From positions 1-49,924 of the forward strand of contig JAFZWX010000122.1 of NCBI GenBank assembly GCA_017617145.1: DNA of 49,924 bases. The letters are read 5' to 3'. Positions 41,180 through 49,706 of the stretch are shown here, one piece after another (the first letter of the stretch is position 1; each line of letters begins with the position of its first letter). The stretch comes from Treponema sp. (GTDB lineage Bacteria; Spirochaetota; Spirochaetia; Treponematales; Treponemataceae). The notes below the pieces were generated by a model, which saw only the letters and a list, made by a program, of their open reading frames with translations, was not told the DNA's origin and searched no databases. The position numbers and the translations under genes were made by a program.

Positions 41180-42118
41180 ATGGTTTGTGACTGGTGTGGT
41201 GGAATTATATTTGGAGATAAATACTGGACGGTAACAGGCTTGAGCGGTATTTTTTGCAGTGAACGGTGCTGTGAAGAGGCAAAGGCTCATCAGCGACTGG
41301 AAGATGCAGGTGTACGCTGCCAGTGGTGCAGTAAACTTTTTGACCCAAGAGAAATTGTTAGAACAGGTGGTGTTTATATGCCGGGCTTCTGCAGTATGGC
41401 CTGCTTTGATGCGTATAAGGCATCTTTACCCCCGGCTCCGCCACCTTCCGCAAGTCAGACAACACAGACACAACCAAACGGTTCTTCTTTAGTTCCCAAT
41501 CAGACTGAAATGATGTATGGAGATCCCTATTGTACGAATATTCCTATAGGGGCTATGTGTAATGAAGGGATTTTATCAGATTTATGGTGTGAAAATCTTG
41601 GCTGGACATTTAACAAAAACACAATAACTATTACCTATTCAAAAATTACTAATAAATCTCCATGGGAAACTGGTTCTCTTAGATTTGGTGTTTACACATC
41701 TCCTCAAAATACTTTTGATTTTGATAAAGCGGAAGATTCTATATCTGACGAGAGAGATTGGAAAAATAAAAATTGTTATCTATGGGGTTCTTCAATATTA
41801 AATGGGTTAAAACAGGGTAATTATTATCCGGCAGGAAATTCTACAATTGAGATTCCAAAGGAACTTTTTAAAAAGATTTCAAAAAAAGTTTATATAGCTG
41901 TTGTTCTGCAAGAAGCAGGAGTCAGTTTCTGGAATAATCGCTTTGCAACGACGGGACTTACTACTGGAATTACAAACTTGATTCGAACAAAGGCAATTGG
42001 AATAAACGTAGACGCAAAGTCAACTCAAGTAAATCAATTTTGCTACTGCGAAGAATGTGGTGCAAAAAATAAAAAATCAAACGCATTCTGCGAAGAATGT
42101 GGAGCAAAATTAAATTAG
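41180..42118 (+). CDS. Protein with N-terminal zinc fingers and C-terminal zinc ribbon
   Basis: A 312-residue protein. Two treble-clef or MYM-like Cys clusters occupy residues 1-85 (CDWCGG ... CSERCCE; CQWCSKLF ... CSMACFDAY). A Pro/Ser/Gln-rich linker follows (about 90-115), then a beta-rich domain rich in Trp, Asn and Tyr. The last 24 residues are a zinc ribbon (CEECGAKNKKSNAFCEECGA) like those in the neighbouring genes. It starts 9 nt after the protease stop, with GGAGAAGG upstream. No enzymatic motif is seen. Confidence 0.55.
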   Translation: MVCDWCGGIIFGDKYWTVTGLSGIFCSERCCEEAKAHQRLEDAGVRCQWCSKLFDPREIVRTGGVYMPGFCSMACFDAYKASLPPAPPPSASQTTQTQPNGSSLVPNQTEMMYGDPYCTNIPIGAMCNEGILSDLWCENLGWTFNKNTITITYSKITNKSPWETGSLRFGVYTSPQNTFDFDKAEDSISDERDWKNKNCYLWGSSILNGLKQGNYYPAGNSTIEIPKELFKKISKKVYIAVVLQEAGVSFWNNRFATTGLTTGITNLIRTKAIGINVDAKSTQVNQFCYCEECGAKNKKSNAFCEECGAKLN

Positions 42119-42179
42119 CTGTCATCCCGAACTTGTTTGGGATCTATTAGTAGATGCTGAAACAAGTTCAGCATGACAG
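42119..42179. repeat. Double palindromic repeat (REP-like doublet)
   Basis: An outer stem CTGTCAT/ATGACAG encloses two hairpins: ATCCCGAACTTGTTTGGGAT (one wobble) and ATGCTGAA-ACAAG-TTCAGCAT. The hairpin cores AACTTGTT and AACAAGTT are inverted copies. It lies next to the stop of the preceding gene. The layout, two arms on a shared stem, is a small version of that at 18143. Confidence 0.75.
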
Positions 42180-42200
42180 GGCGATAAAAGGAGATTTAAT

Positions 42201-44201
42201 ATGATTTGTCCAAAGTGTGGAAACGAAGTACAGGAAGGAAAGAAGTTCTGCGGTAAGTGCGGAACAAAACTCGATACCGGAAACGCAGGAGCCGCTTCTG
42301 GCGCTGTATGTGCAAAATGCGGAGCGCCTCTTACACCAGGAAAGAAATTCTGCGGTAAATGCGGAACACCTGTAGCTGCAGCCGCCGCACCAACAGCAGA
42401 AATGACAATGAGCGCAGGCTTTGTACACTGGAATATTCTCCCGGGACAGCTTGCTGCTAAACTCGATGAAAAAGATTTTGAAAATTCCAAGGATGTAAAA
42501 GGCTTTGTAATTCAGGATGGAATAAAGGCTCTCTTCTTTGCAGATGGTACACTTGCGGGCGAGCTTGTTGGCGGAAAATACCCGTTCACAGATCTTGGTG
42601 TCCAGGAAGTAACTGGAATTAAACGCTTCTTTGCTCGAATTGCTTCTTTATTCAATGGCAAGGCTTATAACATTCTTGCAAACGCCGCTCAGATTTCTGT
42701 AGTTCTTATGCGCGATGCAGAATTCCCTCTCATCTTTATTGAAAAAGATATTCCGACAAAGGGAATCCGCAGCGAAGTTGCAGTTCATGCAATGGCAAAA
42801 ATCAGCAACATTCTTGAGTTCTACCGCAGTCAGCTTCTTGATAAAAAGTTTGTAAGCTTTGCACAGTTCTCTGCGGCAATTGAACCAGCTGTTCGTACAC
42901 TTCTGGAAGAAAACCTGACTCAGATAGAAGCAGAAGCCGTTAGTGGAAATACACAGATTCGTGAAACAGTGCTTTCGGCTTTACAGGCAAATGTCGGTGG
43001 AATGTTCCCGTTTATCAGCGTAGAAAGAATTATCCGTCTTACAGCAACAAACGCAGAGCTTGAAGAGCTCCGCAGAATGCGCGAAGAGCTTTACATCAGC
43101 GAAAAGGAACTTGTTGAACTTTCAAAGCGCAATGACTTTTTGAATCGTCTTAATGATGAGAAAAATCAGCAGACCTTGCACGAGGCTCAGACACAGGCAG
43201 ATTTTGCGGCCGCAATTGAAAAGATTGATGAGCAGAATCAGCTTACAGAAGACGAAAAAGCAAAGTTTGCAAATATGCTTTTCTGGCAGAGAAAGCTTAG
43301 AGAAGCCACAACTCAGGATGAGGCGGAAGACGCGCTCGGAAAACTTGAGCAGAACGGGCTTTTGCGCGAGGAAGAACTTTCTACACTCAAGGCAGATATA
43401 GAGCAGCGCAAAAATCTTAAGGGGCTTACAGATGGTCAGGCACTTGCAATGCTTACCCTTCAGAATCAGATTGCGCTTGATCAGCAGAAGCTTCAGTGGG
43501 AAATTGAAACTGGTAACCGCCGTGTTCAGAATGCCCTCGACCGCGAACGCATGCAGGCCGCTTATGATGATGAACGCCGCCGTGCAGAAATTCAGCTGGA
43601 CAGCGAGGAGCAGGAAAGTCAGCTTGAGCTTCTTAAGCAGGCACAGGCAATCCGTCAGGAACGCGAGGATGCGGAACACCGCCGCAAAATGGAAGAGGTA
43701 AATGCCGCAAATACACACGAAGAAGAAATGCGAAAAATCTTCCAGAACATGACTGCCGAGCAGATTATGGCTGCTAACCCTGATATTACAGATGCCGCTG
43801 CCGCAGCCCTTGCAGAAAAGTTTAAGAGCGAAAACTCAGCAGAGCAGATTGCCCTTATGAGAGAACATAAAGATGAAATTGCAAAGCTCATGAGTCAGCA
43901 GCAGCAGTCTCAGGCCGACACAATGAAGCAGATGATGGAAATGATGAGCAAGATGTTCGACACCCAGCAGAAGCAGAACAGCGAGCAGGGCGCTCACCTT
44001 ACAGACGTGCTCAAAGCAAGCGCCAGTGCAGCCTACAGTGCCGCTGGAAAAATTTACAGCGGCAACGGTGGTTCCGGAAAACAGGATAATCATCCACAGC
44101 CTCTACGCCCAGGCCGCAAAGACGCAAATGTCTGCCCAGCCTGCGGTGCCGAACTCGAAGAAGGTGCCAGCTTCTGCGGCGAATGCGGAGCAACACTGTA
44201 A
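42201..44201 (+). CDS. SPFH-like coiled-coil protein with zinc ribbons at both ends
   Basis: A 666-residue protein. Two N-terminal zinc ribbons (C3-C6-C17-C20 and C37-C40-C51-C54) and one at the C-terminus (about 643-663, CPACGAELEEGASFCGECGA). Residues about 70-290 resemble an SPFH/band-7 domain (FVHWNILPGQL; AAKLDEKDFENSKD; VAVHAMAKISN; FSAAIEPAVRTLLEENLTQIEAEAV). About 290-570 is a long Glu/Gln/Arg-rich coiled coil. SPFH proteins build large ring or cage scaffolds at membranes. The assignment is from pattern, not alignment. GGAG lies nine bases upstream. Confidence 0.65.
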   Translation: MICPKCGNEVQEGKKFCGKCGTKLDTGNAGAASGAVCAKCGAPLTPGKKFCGKCGTPVAAAAAPTAEMTMSAGFVHWNILPGQLAAKLDEKDFENSKDVKGFVIQDGIKALFFADGTLAGELVGGKYPFTDLGVQEVTGIKRFFARIASLFNGKAYNILANAAQISVVLMRDAEFPLIFIEKDIPTKGIRSEVAVHAMAKISNILEFYRSQLLDKKFVSFAQFSAAIEPAVRTLLEENLTQIEAEAVSGNTQIRETVLSALQANVGGMFPFISVERIIRLTATNAELEELRRMREELYISEKELVELSKRNDFLNRLNDEKNQQTLHEAQTQADFAAAIEKIDEQNQLTEDEKAKFANMLFWQRKLREATTQDEAEDALGKLEQNGLLREEELSTLKADIEQRKNLKGLTDGQALAMLTLQNQIALDQQKLQWEIETGNRRVQNALDRERMQAAYDDERRRAEIQLDSEEQESQLELLKQAQAIRQEREDAEHRRKMEEVNAANTHEEEMRKIFQNMTAEQIMAANPDITDAAAAALAEKFKSENSAEQIALMREHKDEIAKLMSQQQQSQADTMKQMMEMMSKMFDTQQKQNSEQGAHLTDVLKASASAAYSAAGKIYSGNGGSGKQDNHPQPLRPGRKDANVCPACGAELEEGASFCGECGATL

Positions 44202-44238
44202 GAGTACACTCACGGTGCTTGAGTGCCGCGAAGTATCC

Positions 44239-44263
44239 GGTGGTTGAGCCTGTCGAAACCACC
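44239..44263. repeat. Dispersed palindrome between the SPFH-like and nuclease-like genes
   Basis: GGTGGTT/AACCACC forms a perfect 7-bp stem around GAGCCTGTCGA, the shared core of the repeat family at 6595 and 36267. It is a few bases upstream of GAGGAATAA, the ribosome-binding site of the next gene. Confidence 0.7.
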
Positions 44264-44283
44264 TTTAAAAAGAGGAATAACCA

Positions 44284-45360
44284 ATGATGACTGATTTATT
44301 AAAAAACACAATATCTTCTCTTAAGCAGAGTCTTGCTTATACACTTTCTCTTGGTGATAAAGAGTTGTTTCACAGCAATGTACTTGGCTGGCTTCTGGAA
44401 AATCATAATGAAAAAGGTATACAGCCAGTCGTAAAACTCTTTATAAATGATGAACTTGAAATTGAAAAGGTAGAAAGAGAAAAAAATCATTTTGATTTGT
44501 GTATAACCTGTCATAAAAAAAACAGCATCAGCGAAAAGCATATTGTAATAATTGAAAACAAGTTCAAAAGTATGCCTGATAAAACTCAGCTGGAACGTTA
44601 TGAAGAAGTTTGTCTGAAGAAGAAAAAGAATGTAGATTATTCCTTCATTATTTTTGCTCCCTCGGCCTCCTTGGATATTTTTGAAAAAAATCGACCTACA
44701 AAGTGGATGACTGTTTCTTATGAGAATTTATGCAAAGCTCTTGGCAAGTCTCTGTTTACGATTAAGTGTGATGAACAGAATTTTAGAAATGAGTTTTTGT
44801 CTTCCTATAAAAAACTTCTGGAATCACTTCTTAAAATAATAAGTCTTGTTGTAGCAACTGCTTCAGAAGAAACGAGTTCTTATCTTGTGGATAGAGAGGT
44901 TTTGGAAGTTCTAAAAGAAATCCGTCTGCACGATGTATATCAGAAAATATATGCGTCTACAGTACAAAACACCCTTAATGTAAAAACCGGAAAAGACTGG
45001 AAAGCAAATATTTATTTTATGAATGGTTCTGTTCTGAAGTGGACATATATTCCAGATGCTTCAAATGTAGTTTATGGAGTAGAAGTCCAGCGAGATAAAT
45101 TCTGTATCTTTGCAGAAACACAAGATAAAACCGTTCTTAAACAAAGCGAGCAGAAGCTTACAAATTATTTTGAAAGCATTCTGAGTGGAATTTTTGAAGC
45201 AGAACAAATTAACCACAAAAAAGATGGAAGACTGAACGTATACAATAAAGGTATTTATAAATACCAGTATGCCAAAATACCTGCAGAGACAACAATTAAA
45301 GATTTGCGAAAAAAAATAAAAACTGCAATGAAAAAAATTGAGGAAAGTAATCCATCATAG
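44284..45360 (+). CDS. PD-(D/E)XK nuclease superfamily-like protein
   Basis: A 358-residue protein. The N-terminal 170 residues fit the PD-(D/E)XK nuclease fold of the PDDEXK_4 type: ELFHSNVLGWLLE, Asp in HFDLCI (D71), the E-x-K triad in VIIENKFKS (E91, K93), and DKTQLERYEE downstream. The second half (about 190-358) is a mixed alpha/beta domain with no clear match. Such proteins are common in restriction and defence loci. A GAGGAAT ribosome-binding site is seen. The hairpin at 44239 separates it from the SPFH-like gene. Confidence 0.7.
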   Translation: MMTDLLKNTISSLKQSLAYTLSLGDKELFHSNVLGWLLENHNEKGIQPVVKLFINDELEIEKVEREKNHFDLCITCHKKNSISEKHIVIIENKFKSMPDKTQLERYEEVCLKKKKNVDYSFIIFAPSASLDIFEKNRPTKWMTVSYENLCKALGKSLFTIKCDEQNFRNEFLSSYKKLLESLLKIISLVVATASEETSSYLVDREVLEVLKEIRLHDVYQKIYASTVQNTLNVKTGKDWKANIYFMNGSVLKWTYIPDASNVVYGVEVQRDKFCIFAETQDKTVLKQSEQKLTNYFESILSGIFEAEQINHKKDGRLNVYNKGIYKYQYAKIPAETTIKDLRKKIKTAMKKIEESNPS

Positions 45361-45402
45361 TGTGGATAAATAAATAATTATAAATCTTTGGAGGATTATA
45401 TT

Positions 45403-46638
45403 ATGGGATTATTTGGAAAAAAATCTAAAAATGAGAATGTAGAAAAACAGGCTGAACAGAATTCAGCAGAATTAGAAGCTCTTAAGGCAGAAGAAGAAGG
45501 TAAGCTTGCTGAACGTTACAACAAGGTTGTGCCGATTGTAAAAAGATACCTTGATTCAATTGGTTTTGAACTACCGCCAGAAGAAAGCATCTTCTTTATG
45601 CAGATTGATGACAATACTGGTAAATGGAAATATGGAATGTCATGGGATGCAAAGTATACTGCCGCTGTAGAAAATCCTGATTTTATTAGTGAGACTTGCA
45701 ATACAGCAAAAGAGAAGTATAAGTATATACTTCAGGAAAAAGTTCTTAAGCGAGGTTCTTCTGGTGGTATTTTGCTTACATCTGACGGAAAGGCTTTAAT
45801 AGGAAGTCCTACACCATCAGGAAATTTCTTCTGGTGTACCGAATCGGGTGAGGGTATAGATAACTCTATGACTCTTCCAATTAATAATGTCCTTGCAGTT
45901 GGTAACATAAAAAATCAATTTTTGTGCGGTCTTCATATAAGTGATTTTGAATGTACTGACAAAGATGATATATGTTATATAAATGATAAAAATCAAAATT
46001 TCCAGTATACGAATTCTGCTGCTAAAAAGGATTTTTATTTTGGTGATTCTTTCCCAAAAAGTACTAAAAGATTGTTTATTCTTCCTAATGATGAATACGA
46101 AAAGAAAAATACTGTAGTCTTAGGCGGCAGCTTTAGTAAGTATTCAGACCTTAGACTTGTCTTCTGTGGTTTCGACAAAATAATACATGAAAAGTGGTTT
46201 ACTACAGAACGATACTGGTCAATTTTCGAAAAAGATACACATGGTACATTTATCTGTCCATCTGCTGACTGTGATATTCTTTCTGAAAAATATTTAGTTG
46301 GAAGAGGCGGAAATTTTGCAGAACGCAACTGGGAATTAAAAGTAGGTACAACAATTCAGAATGCAGTTTCTCCAGCAGAAGCCGCAAAGCAGGAATCAGA
46401 AAATATAAGGGCTGCATTAGAAGCAAATGCTATGGCCGAAGTTAATGCAAAGCTTTCTGAGAAGAAAGAAGAACTCTGTAAACTTGAAGCCGCTCTTGCT
46501 GCAAAGAAAACGGAGGTTGCTTCACTCGGAATGGACGCTCAGGCAATCGTAAAGAAAGCCGCTCTTAACAAAGAAATCAAAGAGCTTGAGCCGAAGGTTG
46601 AGTCATTGAAAGCTGAAATCGAAAAATTGAGTAAATAG
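45403..46638 (+). CDS. Unknown 411-residue protein with C-terminal coiled coil
   Basis: Starts MGLFGKKSKNENVEK, then a short Glu/Ala-rich coil. A globular domain of about 270 residues, rich in Phe, Trp and Asp, follows (YLDSIGFELPPEESIFFMQI; KALIGSPTPSGNFFWCTESG). The last 85 residues are a coiled coil of Glu, Ala and Lys (EKKEELCKLEAALAAKKTEV). I do not recognise it. GGAGG sits nine bases before the ATG at 45403, which decides the start over one five codons upstream. It precedes the multi-zinc-finger gene by 11 bp. Confidence 0.55.
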   Translation: MGLFGKKSKNENVEKQAEQNSAELEALKAEEEGKLAERYNKVVPIVKRYLDSIGFELPPEESIFFMQIDDNTGKWKYGMSWDAKYTAAVENPDFISETCNTAKEKYKYILQEKVLKRGSSGGILLTSDGKALIGSPTPSGNFFWCTESGEGIDNSMTLPINNVLAVGNIKNQFLCGLHISDFECTDKDDICYINDKNQNFQYTNSAAKKDFYFGDSFPKSTKRLFILPNDEYEKKNTVVLGGSFSKYSDLRLVFCGFDKIIHEKWFTTERYWSIFEKDTHGTFICPSADCDILSEKYLVGRGGNFAERNWELKVGTTIQNAVSPAEAAKQESENIRAALEANAMAEVNAKLSEKKEELCKLEAALAAKKTEVASLGMDAQAIVKKAALNKEIKELEPKVESLKAEIEKLSK

Positions 46639-46649
46639 GAGAATCATAT

Positions 46650-48785
46650 ATGAAATGCAATAACTGTGGCGCTGAAGTTGCTGATGGAATGAAATTTTGT
46701 GGAGATTGTGGAGCTCCGGTTCCTCAGGAAAAGAAGTGTATTTCTTGTGGTGCGACTATTGCTCTTAAAATGAAGTTCTGCCCGGAGTGTGGTGCGGAGC
46801 AGACTGGTACGGCGACAGGCGGAAAGCCTAAGTTTAATGCCGCGGCTTTTGCAATGGGCGATAAAAATGTGATTGCCGGTGATGTAGTAGGACATCAGGA
46901 AACTACTCATATCACAGGTAATGCAACTATCATCAAAAACGAAGACCAGAGTAAGCAGGTTAAGCGCTGCCATGTATGCGGTAGTCTTGTGTTAATTACT
47001 GATGGTTTTGAATGTCCTGAATGCGGCGAGTTTACCTGTTCAAAATGTTACGACGCAAACGAGAATGCCTGTAAGCCTTGTGCCCAGAAGCGTAAGGGGC
47101 AAAGTTCTTCTATGGCGGAGAATCAGTATTGCGAGGCTCTTAAGAATGCTCTTACTGACGGCCGTATTGACCTTGAGGAGCGAAAGAATCTTAATGCGCT
47201 TCAGAAAAAGCTTGGTATTTCTAATGATAAGGCTATGGAGATGGAGCGTGCTCTGAAGGGTGCGGGGACAGGCGATGAAGAAATCTTTACTACTGCAGAA
47301 AAGCTTGAGCTTGATAAAGCACGCGAGGCTTTCTACGCCTGTGATGAAAATCTTTCTGATATCCTTAAAACTTCAGAAGGAATCTGGCGAACTCATCCTA
47401 CAAATGAGCAGGCTCTATCTCTTTATCTTCCGGCTCTTGCATCAAGCGGAAAAACTGATGAAGCACTCAAAATTATTTCAGAACTTGGTGCAGACATCTT
47501 AAGTGTTTACATTACAGCTGTTGACATTATGCTCACCCTCGATGATATGACCGAAGCAGAAAAATGGCTTAAAAAGGCTGCTATGGTCTTTGCCGAAAGC
47601 AATGTACTTAAATGTTATCATGTATACTACTATCTGAAAATGTACAAAAAATATAATGACTTCAGTTTCCTCGAAAAAGCAACAAATGCAAATGCAAGTC
47701 TTAAAAACGTAAACGGTCCGCTTGAGTTGAGCCATCAGCTCCGTGTTATGTCATTGCTTCAGATTGAATCAGGGGAAGAGCCTCCTGCCTACGATAAAGA
47801 TTTCTGTAAGGAAAACAATCTTTACTTCCGCGTGGTAAGCAATTCGAAACTTTGCGGAGTTTATGTTGAAGGTATTGCTTCTGTCCCAACTGCAAGTTCT
47901 TCTTCTGTAGCAGATGTAGTACCAAAGGATTATTTTGTTGAAGATTTGAGGGGCGAAAAACGACAGGTCTGGTTCTTTGTTAGAAAAGATGAAAAACCTG
48001 ATGCAGATGGACAATATTATGATTTTGGTGCGCTTGTAAGTTTCCATGAAAATGAAGAAGTTATGTTACTGATAAGACATGAAGATTATATAGATCCAGA
48101 GCAGTATTATACAGAAGATGAATCAGATTTATCACGTGATGAACAGGAACAAAAAGGTCTTGAAGATCTTTTTAAGTATTGTTTTGAAGGAAAGCAGATA
48201 GATGTTTCTCAAATTTATTATAAACCTCAAGATCCTGAAGAAGGTGAATCTGACGAGCAGGCATTTGAACGACATCTTCAGATTGGTATAAATGATGAAT
48301 ATGTAGATGGCTATGAATTAATGCTTTTTAACATTCACGATTGTTGTGAAAATTTTGATAATTATACAGACATGTATGGCAATATTTGCTCCGTAGATAC
48401 TTCGTTTATTGCTGTGTCAAACAGTGATTTTGGCTTTTTCAATGTTAAAGAACTCATTAATGAAGGAGGTTCAGGAGATGACTGTGTGTATGACGATTAT
48501 TTAAGGAAAATACCAGTAATCTTTTATACCTATTACAAATACAATGAGTATGAACAGGAACAATATCCAGATATTAAAATTGATGAATATATTCGTGATG
48601 AAATCGATCACTACATTCTTGATGCAAACGGCAATAAAGTCAAAAGTCTGAAAGATTTAGAATCTTTTGAGCACAACGGAATTACTTATTATCGGGTTGA
48701 TAAATCAGATTTTGTAGGAGGCGATACAGAAAATGCTCTTACTCTACAAGCAACAATAAAATGGAGAAAAAAATTAGGTCTTTAG
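46650..48785 (+). CDS. Multi-zinc-finger protein with TerB-like domain and TPR-like repeats
   Basis: A 711-residue protein. Two zinc ribbons (C3-C6-C17-C20 and C30-C33-C44-C47) are followed by a conserved linker MGDKNVIAGDVVGHQE. Eight cysteines at 107, 110, 122, 125, 130, 133, 141 and 144 have RING-like cross-brace spacing. Residues about 155-205 look like a TerB-type helical domain (YCEALKNALTDGRIDLEERK). About 230-395 is TPR-like alpha-helical repeat. The last 310 residues are acidic, with Asp/Glu/Tyr-rich segments and no match. A likely hub or scaffold protein. Confidence 0.6.
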   Translation: MKCNNCGAEVADGMKFCGDCGAPVPQEKKCISCGATIALKMKFCPECGAEQTGTATGGKPKFNAAAFAMGDKNVIAGDVVGHQETTHITGNATIIKNEDQSKQVKRCHVCGSLVLITDGFECPECGEFTCSKCYDANENACKPCAQKRKGQSSSMAENQYCEALKNALTDGRIDLEERKNLNALQKKLGISNDKAMEMERALKGAGTGDEEIFTTAEKLELDKAREAFYACDENLSDILKTSEGIWRTHPTNEQALSLYLPALASSGKTDEALKIISELGADILSVYITAVDIMLTLDDMTEAEKWLKKAAMVFAESNVLKCYHVYYYLKMYKKYNDFSFLEKATNANASLKNVNGPLELSHQLRVMSLLQIESGEEPPAYDKDFCKENNLYFRVVSNSKLCGVYVEGIASVPTASSSSVADVVPKDYFVEDLRGEKRQVWFFVRKDEKPDADGQYYDFGALVSFHENEEVMLLIRHEDYIDPEQYYTEDESDLSRDEQEQKGLEDLFKYCFEGKQIDVSQIYYKPQDPEEGESDEQAFERHLQIGINDEYVDGYELMLFNIHDCCENFDNYTDMYGNICSVDTSFIAVSNSDFGFFNVKELINEGGSGDDCVYDDYLRKIPVIFYTYYKYNEYEQEQYPDIKIDEYIRDEIDHYILDANGNKVKSLKDLESFEHNGITYYRVDKSDFVGGDTENALTLQATIKWRKKLGL

Positions 48786-49039
48786 TAGAAACAGTCACCG
48801 TAACGCCGGAAATGGCAGCGCGGTTGCTGGCAGATAATCCTCATAACCGTGCAATAAGGAAAGAGCGGGTAGACGAGTTGTGCGAAAAAATCCTCAGCGG
48901 CAAATGGAAGCCCAGCCCTCCGATAGAAGTTTTTGACACCGGTCGTCTCTGGAACGGCCAGCACCGCCTGACTGCAATTGTACAAACAGGCTGCGCTGTA
49001 GAGCTTCGGGTGAGGGTATTACAGAAGATTGTAGTATGA
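48761..49039 (+). CDS. Small ParB-like domain protein (phage-type)
   Basis: A 92-residue protein. VTVTPEMAARLLADNPHNRA followed by RKERVDELCEKILSGKWKP and RLWNGQHRLTAIVQTG matches the ParB/sulfiredoxin-fold domain often found in phage and mobile-element proteins. The GQHR core is intact. It overlaps the preceding gene by 25 bp, in another frame, and lacks an obvious ribosome-binding site, so it may be translated by coupling. An alternative ATG at 48812 would cut the domain. Shorter than typical for the family (single domain). Confidence 0.65.
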   Translation: MEKKIRSLVETVTVTPEMAARLLADNPHNRAIRKERVDELCEKILSGKWKPSPPIEVFDTGRLWNGQHRLTAIVQTGCAVELRVRVLQKIVV

Positions 49040-49043
49040 CTTT

Positions 49044-49071
49044 AAAGTGGTCGAAATTGACCACTTTTTTT
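49044..49071 (+). terminator. Intrinsic terminator at the end of the zinc-ribbon cluster
   Basis: AAAGTGGTC/GACCACTTT form a perfect 9-bp stem around GAAATT, and the 3' arm runs into seven T. It is 5 nt after the stop of the ParB-like gene. Confidence 0.88.
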
Positions 49072-49155
49072 AAACTCTCCGTAAATTTCTTTTATATTAT
49101 TATAGAAAGCCAGTAAAAGTGAAATCCTAAAATGACTTTCAGGGAGGTTTTGCTT

Positions 49156-49353
49156 ATGTCTTCAGTTGGAGCCTGTTATATGATGCACATGAAAATGCTG
49201 GACAGCCTGAAAGAAGCTGGAAAGATTCCCGCAGATAAGACTATAAAAAATACTAAGCTTAAAGAACTGATCAGACTTTATGGTCTTGAGCGCTTCAGAA
49301 AGGAAGTTAAGGAAGCAAATCTGGATATTCCGGATTTTCTGTTGGAGGAATAA
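49156..49353 (+). CDS. Unknown 65-residue protein
   Basis: A small helical protein with several Met near the start (SSVGACYMMHMKMLDSLKEAG) and a Lys/Glu-rich second half. Not recognised. The ATG at 49156 is preferred because GGGAGG lies eight bases upstream; an ATG eight codons earlier would place this ribosome-binding site inside the gene. It follows the terminator at 49044, so it starts a new unit with the next two genes. Confidence 0.55.
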   Translation: MSSVGACYMMHMKMLDSLKEAGKIPADKTIKNTKLKELIRLYGLERFRKEVKEANLDIPDFLLEE

Positions 49354-49372
49354 TATATAGTGGAGGTTTAAG

Positions 49373-49612
49373 ATGGCAGAAGAAAATAAGGAAATCAGGG
49401 AGCGTAATATCAGGGAGTTTTTTGCAGTTTTGAATGAAGCAAATGTTTTTACCATTTCCTGTCCCAGGTGTGGTGATATGCGTTTTTCCTTCAGCAAAAA
49501 TCTTCTTGAAATAAAAGACGGTTTGCAGGTTGTGTGTCCCCATTGTTCATCACTTGTTCATGCCTGCTATACCCAGGGACAAAATGAGGTTTTTGTTCAG
49601 TGCCTCGAATAG
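49373..49612 (+). CDS. Small CxxC-CxxC zinc-binding protein
   Basis: A 79-residue protein with a charged helical start (EENKEIRERNIREFFAVL) and one zinc-finger-like unit: CPRCGDMRFSF ... VVCPHCSSLVHACY. Four cysteines are spaced like a short zinc ribbon but with a longer insert than in the cluster upstream. TGGAGG lies about six bases before the ATG. Role unknown. Confidence 0.6.
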   Translation: MAEENKEIRERNIREFFAVLNEANVFTISCPRCGDMRFSFSKNLLEIKDGLQVVCPHCSSLVHACYTQGQNEVFVQCLE

Positions 49613-49656
49613 AAGCACTGATTTTGAACGGCAGATTTCTGCCGGGGTTTCGGGCT

Positions 49657-49692
49657 TGGCAGCTGCCCAAGGAGCGGGAACTGCCATTTTTT
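49657..49692 (+). terminator. Intrinsic terminator after the small CxxC gene
   Basis: TGGCAG/CTGCCA stem (49657-49662 with 49681-49686), partly extended by CCC/GGG, then TTTTTT. A second small hairpin CGGCAG-ATTT-CTGCCG lies upstream at 49629-49644. Confidence 0.7.
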
Positions 49693-49706
49693 AAGGAGAT
49701 GTGATT

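Noticed and set aside
44239..44263. Terminator between the SPFH-like and nuclease-like genes
   Set aside because: There is no T run after the stem, and the same palindrome core occurs elsewhere in the window; it is better described as a dispersed repeat.
48761..49039. Evidence of a prophage, from the phage-type ParB-like domain
   Set aside because: No structural phage genes, integrase or lysis genes lie nearby; the domain alone does not show a prophage.
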